From NCBI RefSeq assembly GCF_002727125.1, contig NZ_NHOA01000043.1, positions 62,001 to 126,000 of the forward strand: 64,000 nucleotides of DNA, in the 5' to 3' direction. Made by a program: the position numbers and the translations under genes. The notes under the pieces are model-generated. The model made no database searches. It was not told the origin of the DNA and saw only the letters and a list, made by a program, of their open reading frames with translations. Source of the DNA: Halorubrum persicum. GTDB lineage: Archaea > Halobacteriota > Halobacteria > Halobacteriales > Haloferacaceae. How positions within the stretch are numbered: the first letter of the stretch is position 1; each line of letters begins with the position of its first letter. Below are positions 17,831 through 26,072 of the stretch, piece by piece.

Positions 17831-17866
17831 CGGTCGGTCGGTGAGCCCCGGTCGGTCGGTGAGCCC
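17831..17866. repeat. Second 18-bp tandem repeat just after the stop
   Basis: Two perfect copies of CGGTCGGTCGGTGAGCCC lie 23 bp beyond the stop codon. The sequence differs from the in-gene repeat but has the same 18-bp period. No function is evident. Confidence 0.9.
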
Positions 17867-17929
17867 GAGTCGCTCGGCCAGAACTGCCGCCCTTCGCAGG
17901 TTCAAGTGTCCGGAGGTGTACGGACGGGT

Positions 17930-18130
17930 ATGGTAGATCCGACTTCCGACCTCGAGGGGGACATCGACGAGGAGTCCGCGCCGCGCTGTGCGGCCTGTGG
18001 GGAACCGGCGCTCGGCACCGGGCGCCGGACGGTGACGTGGGTCGACGGCGACGACGCGGTGCATCGACAGTTCTGTTCGCAGGGCTGTCGGGACGAGTGG
18101 ACCGACGAGCGAGCCTCGGCGGGGAAGTGA
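17930..18130 (+). CDS. Small zinc-finger protein
   Basis: A 66-residue acidic protein with two cysteine pairs, CAAC (with GEPAL after it) and CSQGC, separated by about 27 residues and preceded by an FCS aromatic. This is a treble-clef or zinc-ribbon-like pattern (CxxC...CxxxC) of the kind common in small haloarchaeal proteins. The ATG gives an acidic N-terminus, and a TTCAAGTG patch lies 25-32 nt upstream. A hairpin with a T run follows about 50 nt after the stop. Function unknown; nucleic-acid or protein binding is possible. Confidence 0.75.
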   Translation: MVDPTSDLEGDIDEESAPRCAACGEPALGTGRRTVTWVDGDDAVHRQFCSQGCRDEWTDERASAGK

Positions 18131-18180
18131 CGCGGGGGGCGAAAGCGAGATCGAGGAGAAGGCCGCGATGGAGGGGCCGT

Positions 18181-18208
18181 CCCCGCGGCGCGTCGCGGGG
18201 GGCTTTTT
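18181..18208 (+). terminator. Terminator-like hairpin with T run
   Basis: Perfect 7-bp arms CCCCGCG and CGCGGGG around a 6-nt loop are followed by GGC and five T. It lies between the zinc-finger gene and sdo1. The T run may also serve as the TATA-like element of sdo1, 26-30 nt before its ATG. Confidence 0.5.
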
Positions 18209-18233
18209 CAGTGTAGGGGTGGTATCGGGGGGT

Positions 18234-18959
18234 ATGATATCGCTCGACGAAGCCGTGACGGCCCGACTGGAGTCGCACGGCGAACGGTTCGAAGTGCTGA
18301 TCGACCCGGACGCCGCGCTCGCGATGAAACGCGGGGAGTTCGAGGGCGAGCTGGAGGACGTGATCGCCGCCGAGGACGTGTTCGAGAACGCGTCCCGGGG
18401 CGACCGTCCGGCCGAGGAGGACTTGGAGACCGTGTTCGGCACGACCGATCCGCTGGCGATCATCCCCGAAGTCGTCGAACGCGGAGAGATCCAGATCACC
18501 GCCGAGCAGCGCGAGGAGATGATGGAGCGCAAGCACAACCAGCTCGTCACCACCATCACGCGCAACGCGGTGAACCCGCAGATGGACGACTCGCCGCACC
18601 CGCCCGAGCGCATCGAGCGCGCCCTCGAAGAGGCTGGCTTCCAGATCGATCCGATGGAGCCGGTCGAGAATCAGGTCGACGACGCCCTCGAGGCGCTCCG
18701 CCCCGTCATCCCGATCCGGTTCGAGGAGGTGACGATGGCGGTCCAACTCCCCGCCGACTACGCCGGATCCGGACAGGCGCAGATCCGCGAGTTCGGCGAC
18801 CTCGAACGCGAGGAGTGGCAGAACGACGGGTCGTGGGTCGGCGTGCTCACCTTCCCGGCCGGCCTGCAGAACGACCTGTACGACCTCGTCAACGAGGTCA
18901 CGTCCGGCGAGGGCGACGCCCGCGTGATCAAGGACAAAGACGATCTGCGGACGCGCTGA
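18234..18959 (+). CDS. Ribosome assembly factor SBDS/Sdo1
   Basis: Archaeal orthologue of the Shwachman-Bodian-Diamond protein, 241 residues, the normal length. The N-terminal FYSH domain (residues about 1-85) has the LIDPDAALAMKRG motif. The middle domain has QREEMMERKHNQLVTTITRNAVNP, and a ferredoxin-like C-terminal domain follows. In eukaryotes SBDS with EFL1 releases eIF6/Tif6 from the large subunit; the archaeal protein is thought to act in late 60S-like assembly. The start is the ATG after the T run; an upstream in-frame ATG would add an unrelated leader. It stands alone. Confidence 0.92.
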   Translation: MISLDEAVTARLESHGERFEVLIDPDAALAMKRGEFEGELEDVIAAEDVFENASRGDRPAEEDLETVFGTTDPLAIIPEVVERGEIQITAEQREEMMERKHNQLVTTITRNAVNPQMDDSPHPPERIERALEEAGFQIDPMEPVENQVDDALEALRPVIPIRFEEVTMAVQLPADYAGSGQAQIREFGDLEREEWQNDGSWVGVLTFPAGLQNDLYDLVNEVTSGEGDARVIKDKDDLRTR

Positions 18960-19076
18960 CCGGCGACGGCTTCGACTGTCGCTTTCGGCGACCCCGATTC
19001 GGCTACTCTGTTTCGACCGACCCGCATAGTACCGCATCCGAGGGGTTGATGCCGGCTCCCGTCCCTCTGTCCCGTC

Positions 19077-19571
19077 ATGCACGAACGCGCGGCTGAGTTC
19101 GCGGAGCGGGCGCGGGATCGACACGACATCGACCTCGAGGTGGTGGAGTTCGACGCGGGGACGAAGACGGCGGCCGCGGCCGCCGACGCCGTCGGCTGTG
19201 ACACCGCGGCGATCGCCTCCACCATCGTGGTGTCGCTCTCGGAGCCGGAACGGGAGGCGGGACCGGACGACCTGATCGCGGCGATCACGAGCGGCGCGAA
19301 CCGACTCGACCTCGACGCGGTCGCGGAGCGGTTCGGCGCGACCGCGGCGACGATGGCGGATCCAGGGCAGATCCGCGAGGTCGTCGGGTGGAGCATCGGC
19401 GGCGTCCCGCCGGTCTGTCACGACGCGGCGCTCCCGACGGTCTTCGATCCGACGCTCACGGAGTACGACACGGTGTACGGCGCGGCGGGAACGCCGAGCG
19501 CGCTGTTCGCGGTCTCCCCGGACGCGTTAGCCGACCTCGCCGGAGCGACGGTCGTCGACCTCACCGAGTGA
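19077..19571 (+). CDS. YbaK/ProX-type aminoacyl-tRNA deacylase
   Basis: YbaK/EbsC domain protein of 164 residues, full length. These proteins hydrolyse mischarged tRNAs in trans (for example Cys-tRNA-Pro or Ala-tRNA-Pro). Visible family features are the TKTAAAAADAVGCDTAAIASTIVV opening, ITSGANRLDLDAVAERFG in the middle and the GWSIGGVPPVCH loop, then ALFAVSPDAL. Which amino acid is cleared cannot be told. It is a single gene between sdo1 and the zinc importer. Confidence 0.85.
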   Translation: MHERAAEFAERARDRHDIDLEVVEFDAGTKTAAAAADAVGCDTAAIASTIVVSLSEPEREAGPDDLIAAITSGANRLDLDAVAERFGATAATMADPGQIREVVGWSIGGVPPVCHDAALPTVFDPTLTEYDTVYGAAGTPSALFAVSPDALADLAGATVVDLTE

Positions 19572-19649
19572 GCGGTTCGCGAGCCGCCCGCCCGCGAGGA
19601 CCGCCCGCAGACCCGTCGTTGTTAATCGCCCCCGCTCTCGACCCAGTGA

Positions 19650-19679
19650 GTTATTAAATTTCTATTGTGAAATAACAAT
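19650..19679. promoter_or_regulatory. AT-rich znuA promoter with operator-like palindromes
   Basis: This stretch is strikingly AT-rich. It contains GTTATT (19650-19655) and AATAAC (19671-19676) as 6-bp inverted arms, and overlapping them ATTGTGAAATAACAAT (19664-19679), a 5-bp-arm palindrome. It ends 31 nt before the znuA ATG, so it covers the BRE/TATA area. A metal-responsive repressor site is the natural inference for a zinc importer. Confidence 0.55.
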
Positions 19680-19710
19680 CCTTTTCTGTTAAACTGCGGT
19701 AGCAGTAGGT

Positions 19711-20736
19711 ATGACACACTCACGTCGATCGGTGCTGACACGCGGAGCGGGGCTGGTGGCCGCCGGCGCGGCGGCCTCCCTCGCCGGCTGTTCGGACGCC
19801 GCAGACGAGGGCAGTGCCGGGTTCGACGGCGGGTACACCGCCTTCTTCACGCTCAACGACTGGGCGAACGTGGTCGCCGGGGACCGCGCGAGCTTCGAAA
19901 GCCCCGTCGAGGTCGGGCGCCTCGGCCACGGCTGGACCCCCGACGGCACCCTCGCGACCGACGTGGCCTCGACCGACGCGTTCGTCTACCTCGACAACCC
20001 CGAGTTCTCGTGGGCGCAGGACCTCGCCGCGACGCTGGAGGCGGACTACGACTCCGTCGCCGTCATCGACGCGCTCGCCGACGTCGAAGACGACCTCTTG
20101 GAGTGGAACCACTCGCACGGGGGGGAGGACGGCGAGGACGGGCATGACGAAGGGACTCACGACGAGGAAACTCACGACGAAGAGACTCACGACGACCGCC
20201 AGTACGACCCCCACGTCTGGGTCGATCCGGTGTTGGCGGCCGACATGGTCGAGACCATCGCGACCGGGCTCGGTGAGGCCGATCCCGACAACGCCGATGC
20301 CTACGCCGATAACGCGGCCGCGTACGCCGAGGAGCTCGGCGAGGTCGACGCCGCCTTCGAGTCGATCGCCGAGGACGCCGCCCGCGACGTGGCCGTCATC
20401 GCGGGCCACAACTCCTTCCAGTACCTGGAGGCGCGCTACGGGTTCCGGCTCCACTCGCCGGTCGGCGTCTCGCCGCAGAACGAGCCGAGCCAGAGCGAGA
20501 TCGCCGACACCATCGAGCTGGTGAACGACGGGGGGATCGACACGATCCTCTACGACCGCTTCGAGTCGACCCGGCTTGCCGAGACGATCGTCGAGAACAG
20601 CGACGCGACGGAGGCGACCGCTGTCTCGCCGGCCGGCGGCACCACGGAGGAGTGGAACGACGCCGGCTACGGCTACCTCGAACAGATGACCGAGGTAAAC
20701 GTGCCCGCGTTCGAACGGGCGTTCGGCGCGCAGTGA
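19711..20736 (+). CDS. znuA: Zinc (metal) ABC transporter substrate-binding lipoprotein
   Basis: Cluster A-I metal-binding protein of 341 residues. The N-terminus is a Tat signal (SRRSVLTRG) with a lipobox LAGC, so C27 is probably the lipidated first residue outside the membrane. Metal ligands expected of ZnuA are visible as H in LGHGW, H in YDPHVWVDP and H in AGHNSFQYLE. Between lobes lies a His/Asp-rich loop (residues about 130-168, with repeated THDEE). Its position before znuC and znuB and the AT-rich operator-like promoter fit regulated zinc uptake. Manganese is a possible alternative. Confidence 0.9.
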   Translation: MTHSRRSVLTRGAGLVAAGAAASLAGCSDAADEGSAGFDGGYTAFFTLNDWANVVAGDRASFESPVEVGRLGHGWTPDGTLATDVASTDAFVYLDNPEFSWAQDLAATLEADYDSVAVIDALADVEDDLLEWNHSHGGEDGEDGHDEGTHDEETHDEETHDDRQYDPHVWVDPVLAADMVETIATGLGEADPDNADAYADNAAAYAEELGEVDAAFESIAEDAARDVAVIAGHNSFQYLEARYGFRLHSPVGVSPQNEPSQSEIADTIELVNDGGIDTILYDRFESTRLAETIVENSDATEATAVSPAGGTTEEWNDAGYGYLEQMTEVNVPAFERAFGAQ

Positions 20737-20827
20737 GCGGGACGGTGGAGGAGCGGCGGGCGACCCCCGGCGCCGACGACGGACTAAAAGAGCTAAACGT
20801 TCGGGCGACCCAGAACGGGTACACGCA

Positions 20828-21568
20828 GTGACCGCAATCGTCGACCTCGACGGCGTGACGTTCGCCTACGGCGACACCGTCGCCGTGAGAGACGTCTCTC
20901 TGACGGTCGAGGAGGGCGACTTCCTCGGGCTCGTCGGACCGAACGGCTCCGGGAAGACCACCCTGCTCCACCTCATGCTCGGGCTCCACGAGCCCGACGA
21001 GGGCTCCGTCGAGCTGTTCGGCCGACCGGTCGACGAGTTCGACGACGGCGGCCGGATCGGCTACGTCTCCCAGAAGGCGACGAGCCGGGGCGGCGCGATG
21101 CCGGTCACCGTCCGCGAGTGCGTCACGATGGGACGGTTCGCGCACGCCGGCCGGGGGCGGCTCTCCGAGGCCGACCGCGCGGCCGTCGCGGACGCGATCG
21201 AGACGGTCGGCATCGTCGACCTCGCCGACCGGCTCGTCTCGGAGCTGTCAGGGGGGCAGAAACAGCGGGCGTACATCGCCCGGGCCCTCGCGAGCGACGC
21301 GGACCTCCTCGCGCTCGACGAACCGACCGTCGGCGTCGACGCCGAGTCGCGCGACGCCTTCTACGCCCTCCTCGACGAGCTGAACGGCGAGGGGATCACC
21401 ATCATCCTCATCGAGCACGACATCGGCGTCGTCACCGACCGCGCGAACCGCATCGCCTGTATCAACACCGAGCTGTACCACCACGGGGACACCGAGTCGT
21501 TCGTCGAGAGCGACGCCCTCGCGGAGGCGTACGGCACCACCGGACAGGTCGTCCACCACCACCACTGA
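20828..21568 (+). CDS. znuC: Zinc ABC transporter ATP-binding protein
   Basis: ATPase subunit of 246 residues. Walker A is GPNGSGKTT (residues about 38-46), the signature is LSGGQKQR, Walker B is LLALDEPTVGVD and the switch histidine lies in IEHDIG. The C-terminus ends in four histidines, a possible metal-sensing tail. The start is GTG; an AT-rich ACTAAAAGAGCTAAACG about 35-50 nt upstream may be an internal promoter. The stop overlaps the znuB ATG as TGATG. Confidence 0.93.
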   Translation: MTAIVDLDGVTFAYGDTVAVRDVSLTVEEGDFLGLVGPNGSGKTTLLHLMLGLHEPDEGSVELFGRPVDEFDDGGRIGYVSQKATSRGGAMPVTVRECVTMGRFAHAGRGRLSEADRAAVADAIETVGIVDLADRLVSELSGGQKQRAYIARALASDADLLALDEPTVGVDAESRDAFYALLDELNGEGITIILIEHDIGVVTDRANRIACINTELYHHGDTESFVESDALAEAYGTTGQVVHHHH

Positions 21569-22647
21569 TGAGCGGAGACACACCCTCGGGTCCGCGGGAC
21601 GCAGACGCGGAAACGGGCATGGAGGCGAGGCCGGACCGCGGGCTCCGGCGGCGGGTCGAACTCGCCGGCATCGGCCTCACCGCGTTCGTCGCGCTCGGCA
21701 TGCTCGGGTTCCTCCTGCTCTACTGGGCACGGGACTTCCCGGTCGCGAACCAGCTGTACGCGACGTTCCGGTCGTTCGGGCGGGGAATGGACGCCGCCCT
21801 CGGGACGAACGTGTTCCGGCATCCGATCATGTGGCAGTCGATGGCGGTCGGCGTGCTCGTCGGCGTCGTCGCGCCGCTCGTGGGGTCGTTCCTCGTCCAC
21901 CGCGAGATGGCGCTGATCGGCGAGACGCTCGCGCACACCGCGTTCGCGGGCGTCGCGATCGGGATCCTCGTCAACGCGACGACGGGGTGGAACGGCTCGC
22001 TGCTGCTGATCGCCCTGGTCGTCGGGATCCTCGGCGCGCTCGTGGTACAGTGGCTCACCGAGCGCACCGACGCCTACGGCGACGTGCCGATCGCGATCAT
22101 GCTCAGCGGGAGCTTCGCGGTCGGCACGCTGATCGTCAGCTACGGCCGCGGGCTGACGGCGATCAACATCGAGGGGTACCTGTTCGGGAACCTCGCGGTC
22201 GTCACGGCCGAGGGCGCGCGGCTGATGGGCGCGCTCTCACTCCTCGTCGTCGCCGGCGTGGCGCTGACGTACAAACAGCTGCTGTTCATCACCTTCGACG
22301 AGCAGGCCGCGCGGGTCGCCCAGCTCAACGTCACCGGCTACAACACCCTGCTCGTGGTGTTGACCGCGGTCGTCGTCGTGGGTGCGATGCAGGTGCTCGG
22401 CGTCATCCTCGTCGCGGCGATGCTCGTCGTCCCCGTCGCGGCCGCCTCGCAGATCGCCCGGAGCTTCCGCGAGACGATGTACCTCGCGGTGATCTTCGGC
22501 CAGCTGTCGGTGATCGGCGGCTTCGCCGTCTCCATCGGCCTCGGGCTCCCCTCCGGCGGGTCGATCGTCGTGACGGCCATCGCGGTGTACCTCGCGAGCA
22601 TCGTCGGCTCCGGCTTCTCGGTGAAGGCGATCTCGGCACACGGGTGA
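21568..22647 (+). CDS. znuB: Zinc ABC transporter permease
   Basis: ABC-3 family permease of 359 residues with about eight or nine helices. After a 30-residue polar N-terminus, the conserved GSFLVHREMALIGETLAHTAFAG segment is the coupling region. LNVTGYNTLLV and VGAMQVLGVILVAAMLVVPVAAA are family motifs. It is slightly longer than bacterial ZnuB (about 260) because of N-terminal extensions. Start and stop arrangement with znuC indicates coupled translation. Confidence 0.92.
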   Translation: MSGDTPSGPRDADAETGMEARPDRGLRRRVELAGIGLTAFVALGMLGFLLLYWARDFPVANQLYATFRSFGRGMDAALGTNVFRHPIMWQSMAVGVLVGVVAPLVGSFLVHREMALIGETLAHTAFAGVAIGILVNATTGWNGSLLLIALVVGILGALVVQWLTERTDAYGDVPIAIMLSGSFAVGTLIVSYGRGLTAINIEGYLFGNLAVVTAEGARLMGALSLLVVAGVALTYKQLLFITFDEQAARVAQLNVTGYNTLLVVLTAVVVVGAMQVLGVILVAAMLVVPVAAASQIARSFRETMYLAVIFGQLSVIGGFAVSIGLGLPSGGSIVVTAIAVYLASIVGSGFSVKAISAHG

Positions 22648-22772
22648 AGGCGGCCGGAGCGACACCGGCGCGACCGCCGAGCGCGGCGCTCACCGCCGGT
22701 GAGGTTCCCTCGGCCAACCCGCCCCGCGCCCGGTTTCCACAGACCCTTATGTACGGCCCCCGTCCGACGGGT

Positions 22773-23057
22773 ATGGGAGACACCGAGACGTACACCGTCA
22801 CCGATCCCGACGGCAACGAGGAGTCCTTCGAACTGCCCGCCGGCCTCGTCGACGTGCTCAGCCAGCAGGGCGAGGAGCCGACCCGCGTCGTCAGCGACGT
22901 CGTGGTGCAGGCGATGGCCCAGCAGGCCCACGTCATCGCCCACCACAGCGAGGGCGAGGTGCCCGACGACATCGCGGAGATGAACGACACCGCCGCGGAG
23001 CTGTTCGAGGAGCGCTTCGGTCAGTCGCTCGAAGACGCCCTCGGCCACTCGCACTAA
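22773..23057 (+). CDS. Uncharacterised small acidic haloarchaeal protein
   Basis: A 94-residue protein I cannot assign. It starts with MGDTETYTVTDPDGNEESF, then an amphipathic helical region VVSDVVVQAMAQQAHVIAHH and a C-terminal helix ending in GHSH. A CTTATGT patch 25-30 nt before the ATG fits a leaderless promoter. It is followed by a terminator-like hairpin, so it is a one-gene unit. Composition and codon use match real genes here. Function unknown. Confidence 0.75.
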   Translation: MGDTETYTVTDPDGNEESFELPAGLVDVLSQQGEEPTRVVSDVVVQAMAQQAHVIAHHSEGEVPDDIAEMNDTAAELFEERFGQSLEDALGHSH

Positions 23058-23067
23058 CCAGCCCGTT

Positions 23068-23103
23068 CGGTCCGCCGTGGACCGCCGAAACTCAGCCATT
23101 TTT
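23068..23103 (+). terminator. Terminator-like hairpin after the small acidic gene
   Basis: Arms CGGTCC and GGACCG enclose a 5-nt loop; 14 nt later comes a run of five T. It lies 10 nt after the stop codon. Confidence 0.45.
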
Positions 23104-23171
23104 GACGCCGCACCGACGCCCGAAGCCGCCCCGGCAGGCCGCTTAAGCCGCCGGAGCGCGTACCCGCAGGT

Positions 23172-23606
23172 ATGGACACCGACCCGGACGCGCCGGTGCT
23201 GATCTTCGACGGCGACTGCCCGTACTGTTCCGTGGCCGCCGTGGCGCTCCGGCGGTTAGAGGGCGTCGTCGCGGTCCCGTGGGAGGCCGATCCGGTCGGG
23301 GAGTTCCTCGACGCGCAGTTCGGCGCTCGCCCGTTCGCGATGGTGTTCGTCGACCCCGGCGAACGGCGGGTGTACGCCGGGCGCTCGGCGGCCCAGGAGT
23401 TGGCCGATCGGGCGGGGACGCCGGGAATCGTCGGCGGGCTCGTGCGCGACAACTACGACCGGATCGCCGGCGTCGTCGGGGCGCTGTCGGGGCGGGGTCG
23501 CGACCCGGACGACGTGCACGAGACGTATCAGCTGACCGACGCCGCGAGCGAGCTCGTGGACGACCTTCGCTCGGCGGCGAGCGAGCCGCCGGAGGCGCTG
23601 TCGTGA
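23172..23606 (+). CDS. DCC-family thiol-disulfide oxidoreductase-like protein (DUF393)
   Basis: A 144-residue protein with the family name motif near the N-terminus: FDGDCPYCSVAA (residues about 12-23), where the CxxC pair sits at the start of a thioredoxin-like fold. The middle holds RPFAMVFVDPGERRVYAGRSAA. DCC proteins are predicted redox proteins with unknown substrates. A GCTTAAGC element 26-33 nt before the ATG suggests a leaderless start. The last codon overlaps the next gene (GTGA). Confidence 0.88.
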   Translation: MDTDPDAPVLIFDGDCPYCSVAAVALRRLEGVVAVPWEADPVGEFLDAQFGARPFAMVFVDPGERRVYAGRSAAQELADRAGTPGIVGGLVRDNYDRIAGVVGALSGRGRDPDDVHETYQLTDAASELVDDLRSAASEPPEALS

Positions 23607-24139
23607 GCGGGGACGGGAGCGGGAGCACCGACCCCGGAAGCGACGCGGGCGGCACCTACACCCTCGTCGTCGAGCTCACGGCGCCGGCGACGATCGAGGT
23701 CGGTGCGCTCGGCGAACACCGGTTCGAATCCGGCGCCTACGCGTACACGGGCAGCGCGCTCGGCGCCGGGGGGTTCTCGCGCGTCGACCGCCACCGGCGC
23801 ACCGCCCGCGGCGAACACGACGTGCGCCACTGGCACGTCGACCACCTGCTCGGACACCCCGACGCCCGCATCGACCGCGTCGTGCGAAGCGTCGGGGGCG
23901 ACGTGGAGTGTGCGGTCGCCGACCGGCTCCCGGCGGGCCCGGTCGACGGCTTCGGCGCGTCCGACTGCGACTGCGGGAGCCACCTCGCGGCGGGGACCGG
24001 TCCCCCCGCCGACCTCGCGGCGCTGGTCCGCGAGGCGCACGAGGCCGCAGTCGCGGAGGCCGGCGGAGCCGTCGACGTGGTCGACGGGTCGACGGCATCG
24101 GCCGCCGGCGCCGTCACCGACGCGAACGCGACTCAGTGA
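23603..24139 (+). CDS. DUF123 GIY-YIG-like nuclease-fold protein
   Basis: A 178-residue protein of the DUF123 (Uri/GIY-YIG superfamily) group. After a Gly/Ser-rich start it has YTLVVELTAPATIEVGALGEHRF, AYAYTGSALG (the GIY-YIG-like pair), RVDRHRR and HWHVDHLL, then a Cys/His cluster DCDCGSH near the end of the core. The GTG start overlaps the previous stop by 4 nt, so it is cotranslated with the DCC protein. Nuclease activity is possible but not shown by the sequence alone. Confidence 0.82.
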   Translation: MSGDGSGSTDPGSDAGGTYTLVVELTAPATIEVGALGEHRFESGAYAYTGSALGAGGFSRVDRHRRTARGEHDVRHWHVDHLLGHPDARIDRVVRSVGGDVECAVADRLPAGPVDGFGASDCDCGSHLAAGTGPPADLAALVREAHEAAVAEAGGAVDVVDGSTASAAGAVTDANATQ

Positions 24140-24182
24140 GCGATCGGGGGCGCTCGTCAGCGCTCGTCGGCCCGACCGCCGG

Positions 24183-24665
24183 CTACAGGTCGTACCGCTC
24201 GACGACCTCCCGGAGCTGCTCGCGGCGCCCCTCGATCGCGTCGTCGCGCAGCGCCTCCTCCTCCTCGGTGGGTGCGGTCAGTTCCGGCACGCTCGCCGGG
24301 GTCCCCTCGTCGTCGAGCGCCACGAACGTGAAGTAGGAGGTCGTCGTCCGGCGGCGCTCGTCGGTTCGAGGGTTCTCCGCGCTGACGTGAACCTTCACGT
24401 CGAGGCTCGTTCGCCCGACGTTGAACACGTACCCCTCGATCACGGCGACTTCGCCCATCTCGATGGGCGAGATGAAGTCGACGTGGTCCATCGAGGCTGT
24501 GACGACCTGTCGGTTCGAGAAGCGCATCCCGGCGATGGCGCCGCAGATGTCCATCCAGTGGAGGACCGCGCCCCCGAGCGCCCGCTCGAGGTTGTTCGTG
24601 TCGTTCGGCAACAGCAGTTCGGTCATCTCGGTGTACGACTCCGCGACCGTCGCCGTCTCGTCCAT
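24183..24665 (-). CDS. Acyl-CoA thioesterase (hotdog fold)
   Basis: Hotdog-fold thioesterase of the YciA/BACH type, 160 residues. The segment LLLPNDTNNLERALGGAVLHWMD carries the catalytic N/D environment and active-site helix, and HVDFISPIEMGEVAVIEGYVFNVGRTSLDVKVHV forms the central strands. It hydrolyses acyl-CoA to free acid plus CoA in the cytosol; chain-length preference is unknown. It is convergent with the DUF123 gene, with only 43 nt between them. Confidence 0.88.
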   Translation of the reverse strand: MDETATVAESYTEMTELLLPNDTNNLERALGGAVLHWMDICGAIAGMRFSNRQVVTASMDHVDFISPIEMGEVAVIEGYVFNVGRTSLDVKVHVSAENPRTDERRRTTTSYFTFVALDDEGTPASVPELTAPTEEEEALRDDAIEGRREQLREVVERYDL

Positions 24666-24739
24666 GCCGTCGGTGAGACGGCCGGCGACTTGAACCCCCT
24701 GAACGGTGACGGCTTGCCGGGCGACCGGCAGCGCGGCGG

Positions 24740-25192
24740 TCAGCTTCCCTCTCGAGTGCCGTCGTCGAACTGGACCGAGTCCTGCGGCCGGCCCGCCTCG
24801 TCGATCACGTCGTCGGAGACGACGATCGGGCAGTCGATCCGGACGGCGAGCGCGAGCGCGTCGGAGGGGCGCGCGTCGAAGACGAACCGCTCCGGCTCGC
24901 CGTCCTCGTACCGCTCGGCGTCGACCTTGGCGTAGAAGGTGCCGTCCCGGAGGTCGTCGACCCGGACGCGATCGATCGCACCCCCGAACTCGGTGAGGAT
25001 GTCGACGAGGAGATCGTGTGTCAGCGGGCGGTCGAACGGCTCGCCTTCGAGCGCCATCCCGATCGACTGCGCCTGATCGGCGCTGACGAAGATCGGGACG
25101 TACTCGCTGCGAACGGACAAGATGACCGCCGGCACGTCGCCGCCGGGTGCGGAGCCCGCTCCGACCCCGACGACCTCGGCTTCGTGTTCCAT
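24740..25192 (-). CDS. Bifunctional nuclease family protein (DUF151)
   Basis: A 150-residue protein of the BFN/DUF151 family, some members of which cut RNA and DNA in vitro. Family features are ILSVRSEYVPIFVSADQAQSI, DLLVDILTEFGGAIDRVRVDDL, FYAKVDAERY and ARPSDALALAVRIDCPI. The ATG chosen gives the core with a short N-terminus; an in-frame ATG eight codons earlier is possible. It lies behind the thioesterase gene on the minus strand, 74 nt upstream of it, and may be its operon leader. Confidence 0.88.
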   Translation of the reverse strand: MEHEAEVVGVGAGSAPGGDVPAVILSVRSEYVPIFVSADQAQSIGMALEGEPFDRPLTHDLLVDILTEFGGAIDRVRVDDLRDGTFYAKVDAERYEDGEPERFVFDARPSDALALAVRIDCPIVVSDDVIDEAGRPQDSVQFDDGTREGS

Positions 25193-25278
25193 ACCGGATC
25201 GTTGCGGCGGCGGCATGAATAGCTGTCCCACGCGAGCGCCGGCGGGGGCGTCGGCGCCTCGATCGGGTAGCGGCCCCC

Positions 25279-25965
25279 TCAGCGACCGCCCCAGTACCAG
25301 TACGCCCAGCCGACCGTGAACACGAGCGCGGCGCCGAGGAAGAAGATGACGCCCGGCTCGAGCAGCGAGACCGCGTACTCCGCCAGCGGGTCGACGACGT
25401 ACTCGACGGTGCCGTCGACCTCTCCGCCCGCGCCGCTGTCGGGCGTCGTCTCGATGGACGGGCCGCCCCCGCTGTCCTCGGTCGCGGCGTCGCCGCCCGC
25501 GTTCTTGGCCACGCGGGCCGTCGGTCCCGCCACCGAGAGGACCCGTTGGGCCGCGAACGCCGCGAGCCCGATGATCCCGTAGCCGCCGAGCAGTCGCATC
25601 AGGGCGGACTTGATCCCGCGCGACCCCTCGGAGCCGCCGGCGAACAGCACGAGCGGCTCGTCGGCGGCCGCGTACACGTCCATCTCGCGGCCCTTCTCGG
25701 AGTAGGTCGTGTCGATGACGTCGACGAGGTCGGCGCCGTCGAGCTTCGAGAGGTGGTACTGGACGTTCTGGAGCGAGGTGTCGACGGCGTCGGCGAGCTC
25801 CGATTTGGTCGCCGGCTCGTCGTGGAGTCGCGTGAGGATTTCGCGCGCCGTCTCGGAGCCGAGGGCGGCGATGAGCTCGTCCGCGTCGTCGTCGTCGACG
25901 CCGACCACCCGGGGTTCGCGGTCTTCGGGGGTTGCGTCGGGGAGGGAGGGCAACAGCCGCGACAT
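25279..25965 (-). CDS. Membrane-anchored winged-helix (ArsR-like) regulator
   Basis: A 228-residue protein with an N-terminal winged helix (residues about 28-110: LGSETAREILTRLHDEPATKSELADAV, then NVQYHLSKLDGADLVDV). This is followed by two hydrophobic segments, about 127-143 (GYGIIGLAAFAAQRVL) and 200-224 (EPGVIFFLGAALVFTVGWAYWYW), separated by an acidic linker. The DNA-binding domain would lie in the cytosol. It is transcribed divergently from the TraB gene, and a perfect 10-bp palindrome lies in the shared promoter. Targets are unknown; autoregulation and control of traB are inferences. Confidence 0.85.
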   Translation of the reverse strand: MSRLLPSLPDATPEDREPRVVGVDDDDADELIAALGSETAREILTRLHDEPATKSELADAVDTSLQNVQYHLSKLDGADLVDVIDTTYSEKGREMDVYAAADEPLVLFAGGSEGSRGIKSALMRLLGGYGIIGLAAFAAQRVLSVAGPTARVAKNAGGDAATEDSGGGPSIETTPDSGAGGEVDGTVEYVVDPLAEYAVSLLEPGVIFFLGAALVFTVGWAYWYWGGR

Positions 25966-25990
25966 ATCTGGCCCTCCGCCCCGTGAGAAT

Positions 25991-26000
25991 ACAAATTTGT
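25991..26000. promoter_or_regulatory. Palindrome in the divergent regulator/TraB promoter
   Basis: ACAAATTTGT is a perfect 10-bp palindrome 26 nt before the regulator's start codon on the minus strand and overlaps its TATA-like region. It is a candidate operator or simply the TATA area. Confidence 0.4.
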
Positions 26001-26072
26001 TGGATCATCGAGTGGGAGACGGAGGTCACCGACTCACAAACCCTAAACGCGGCGACGAAGTACGTCGTGGCA

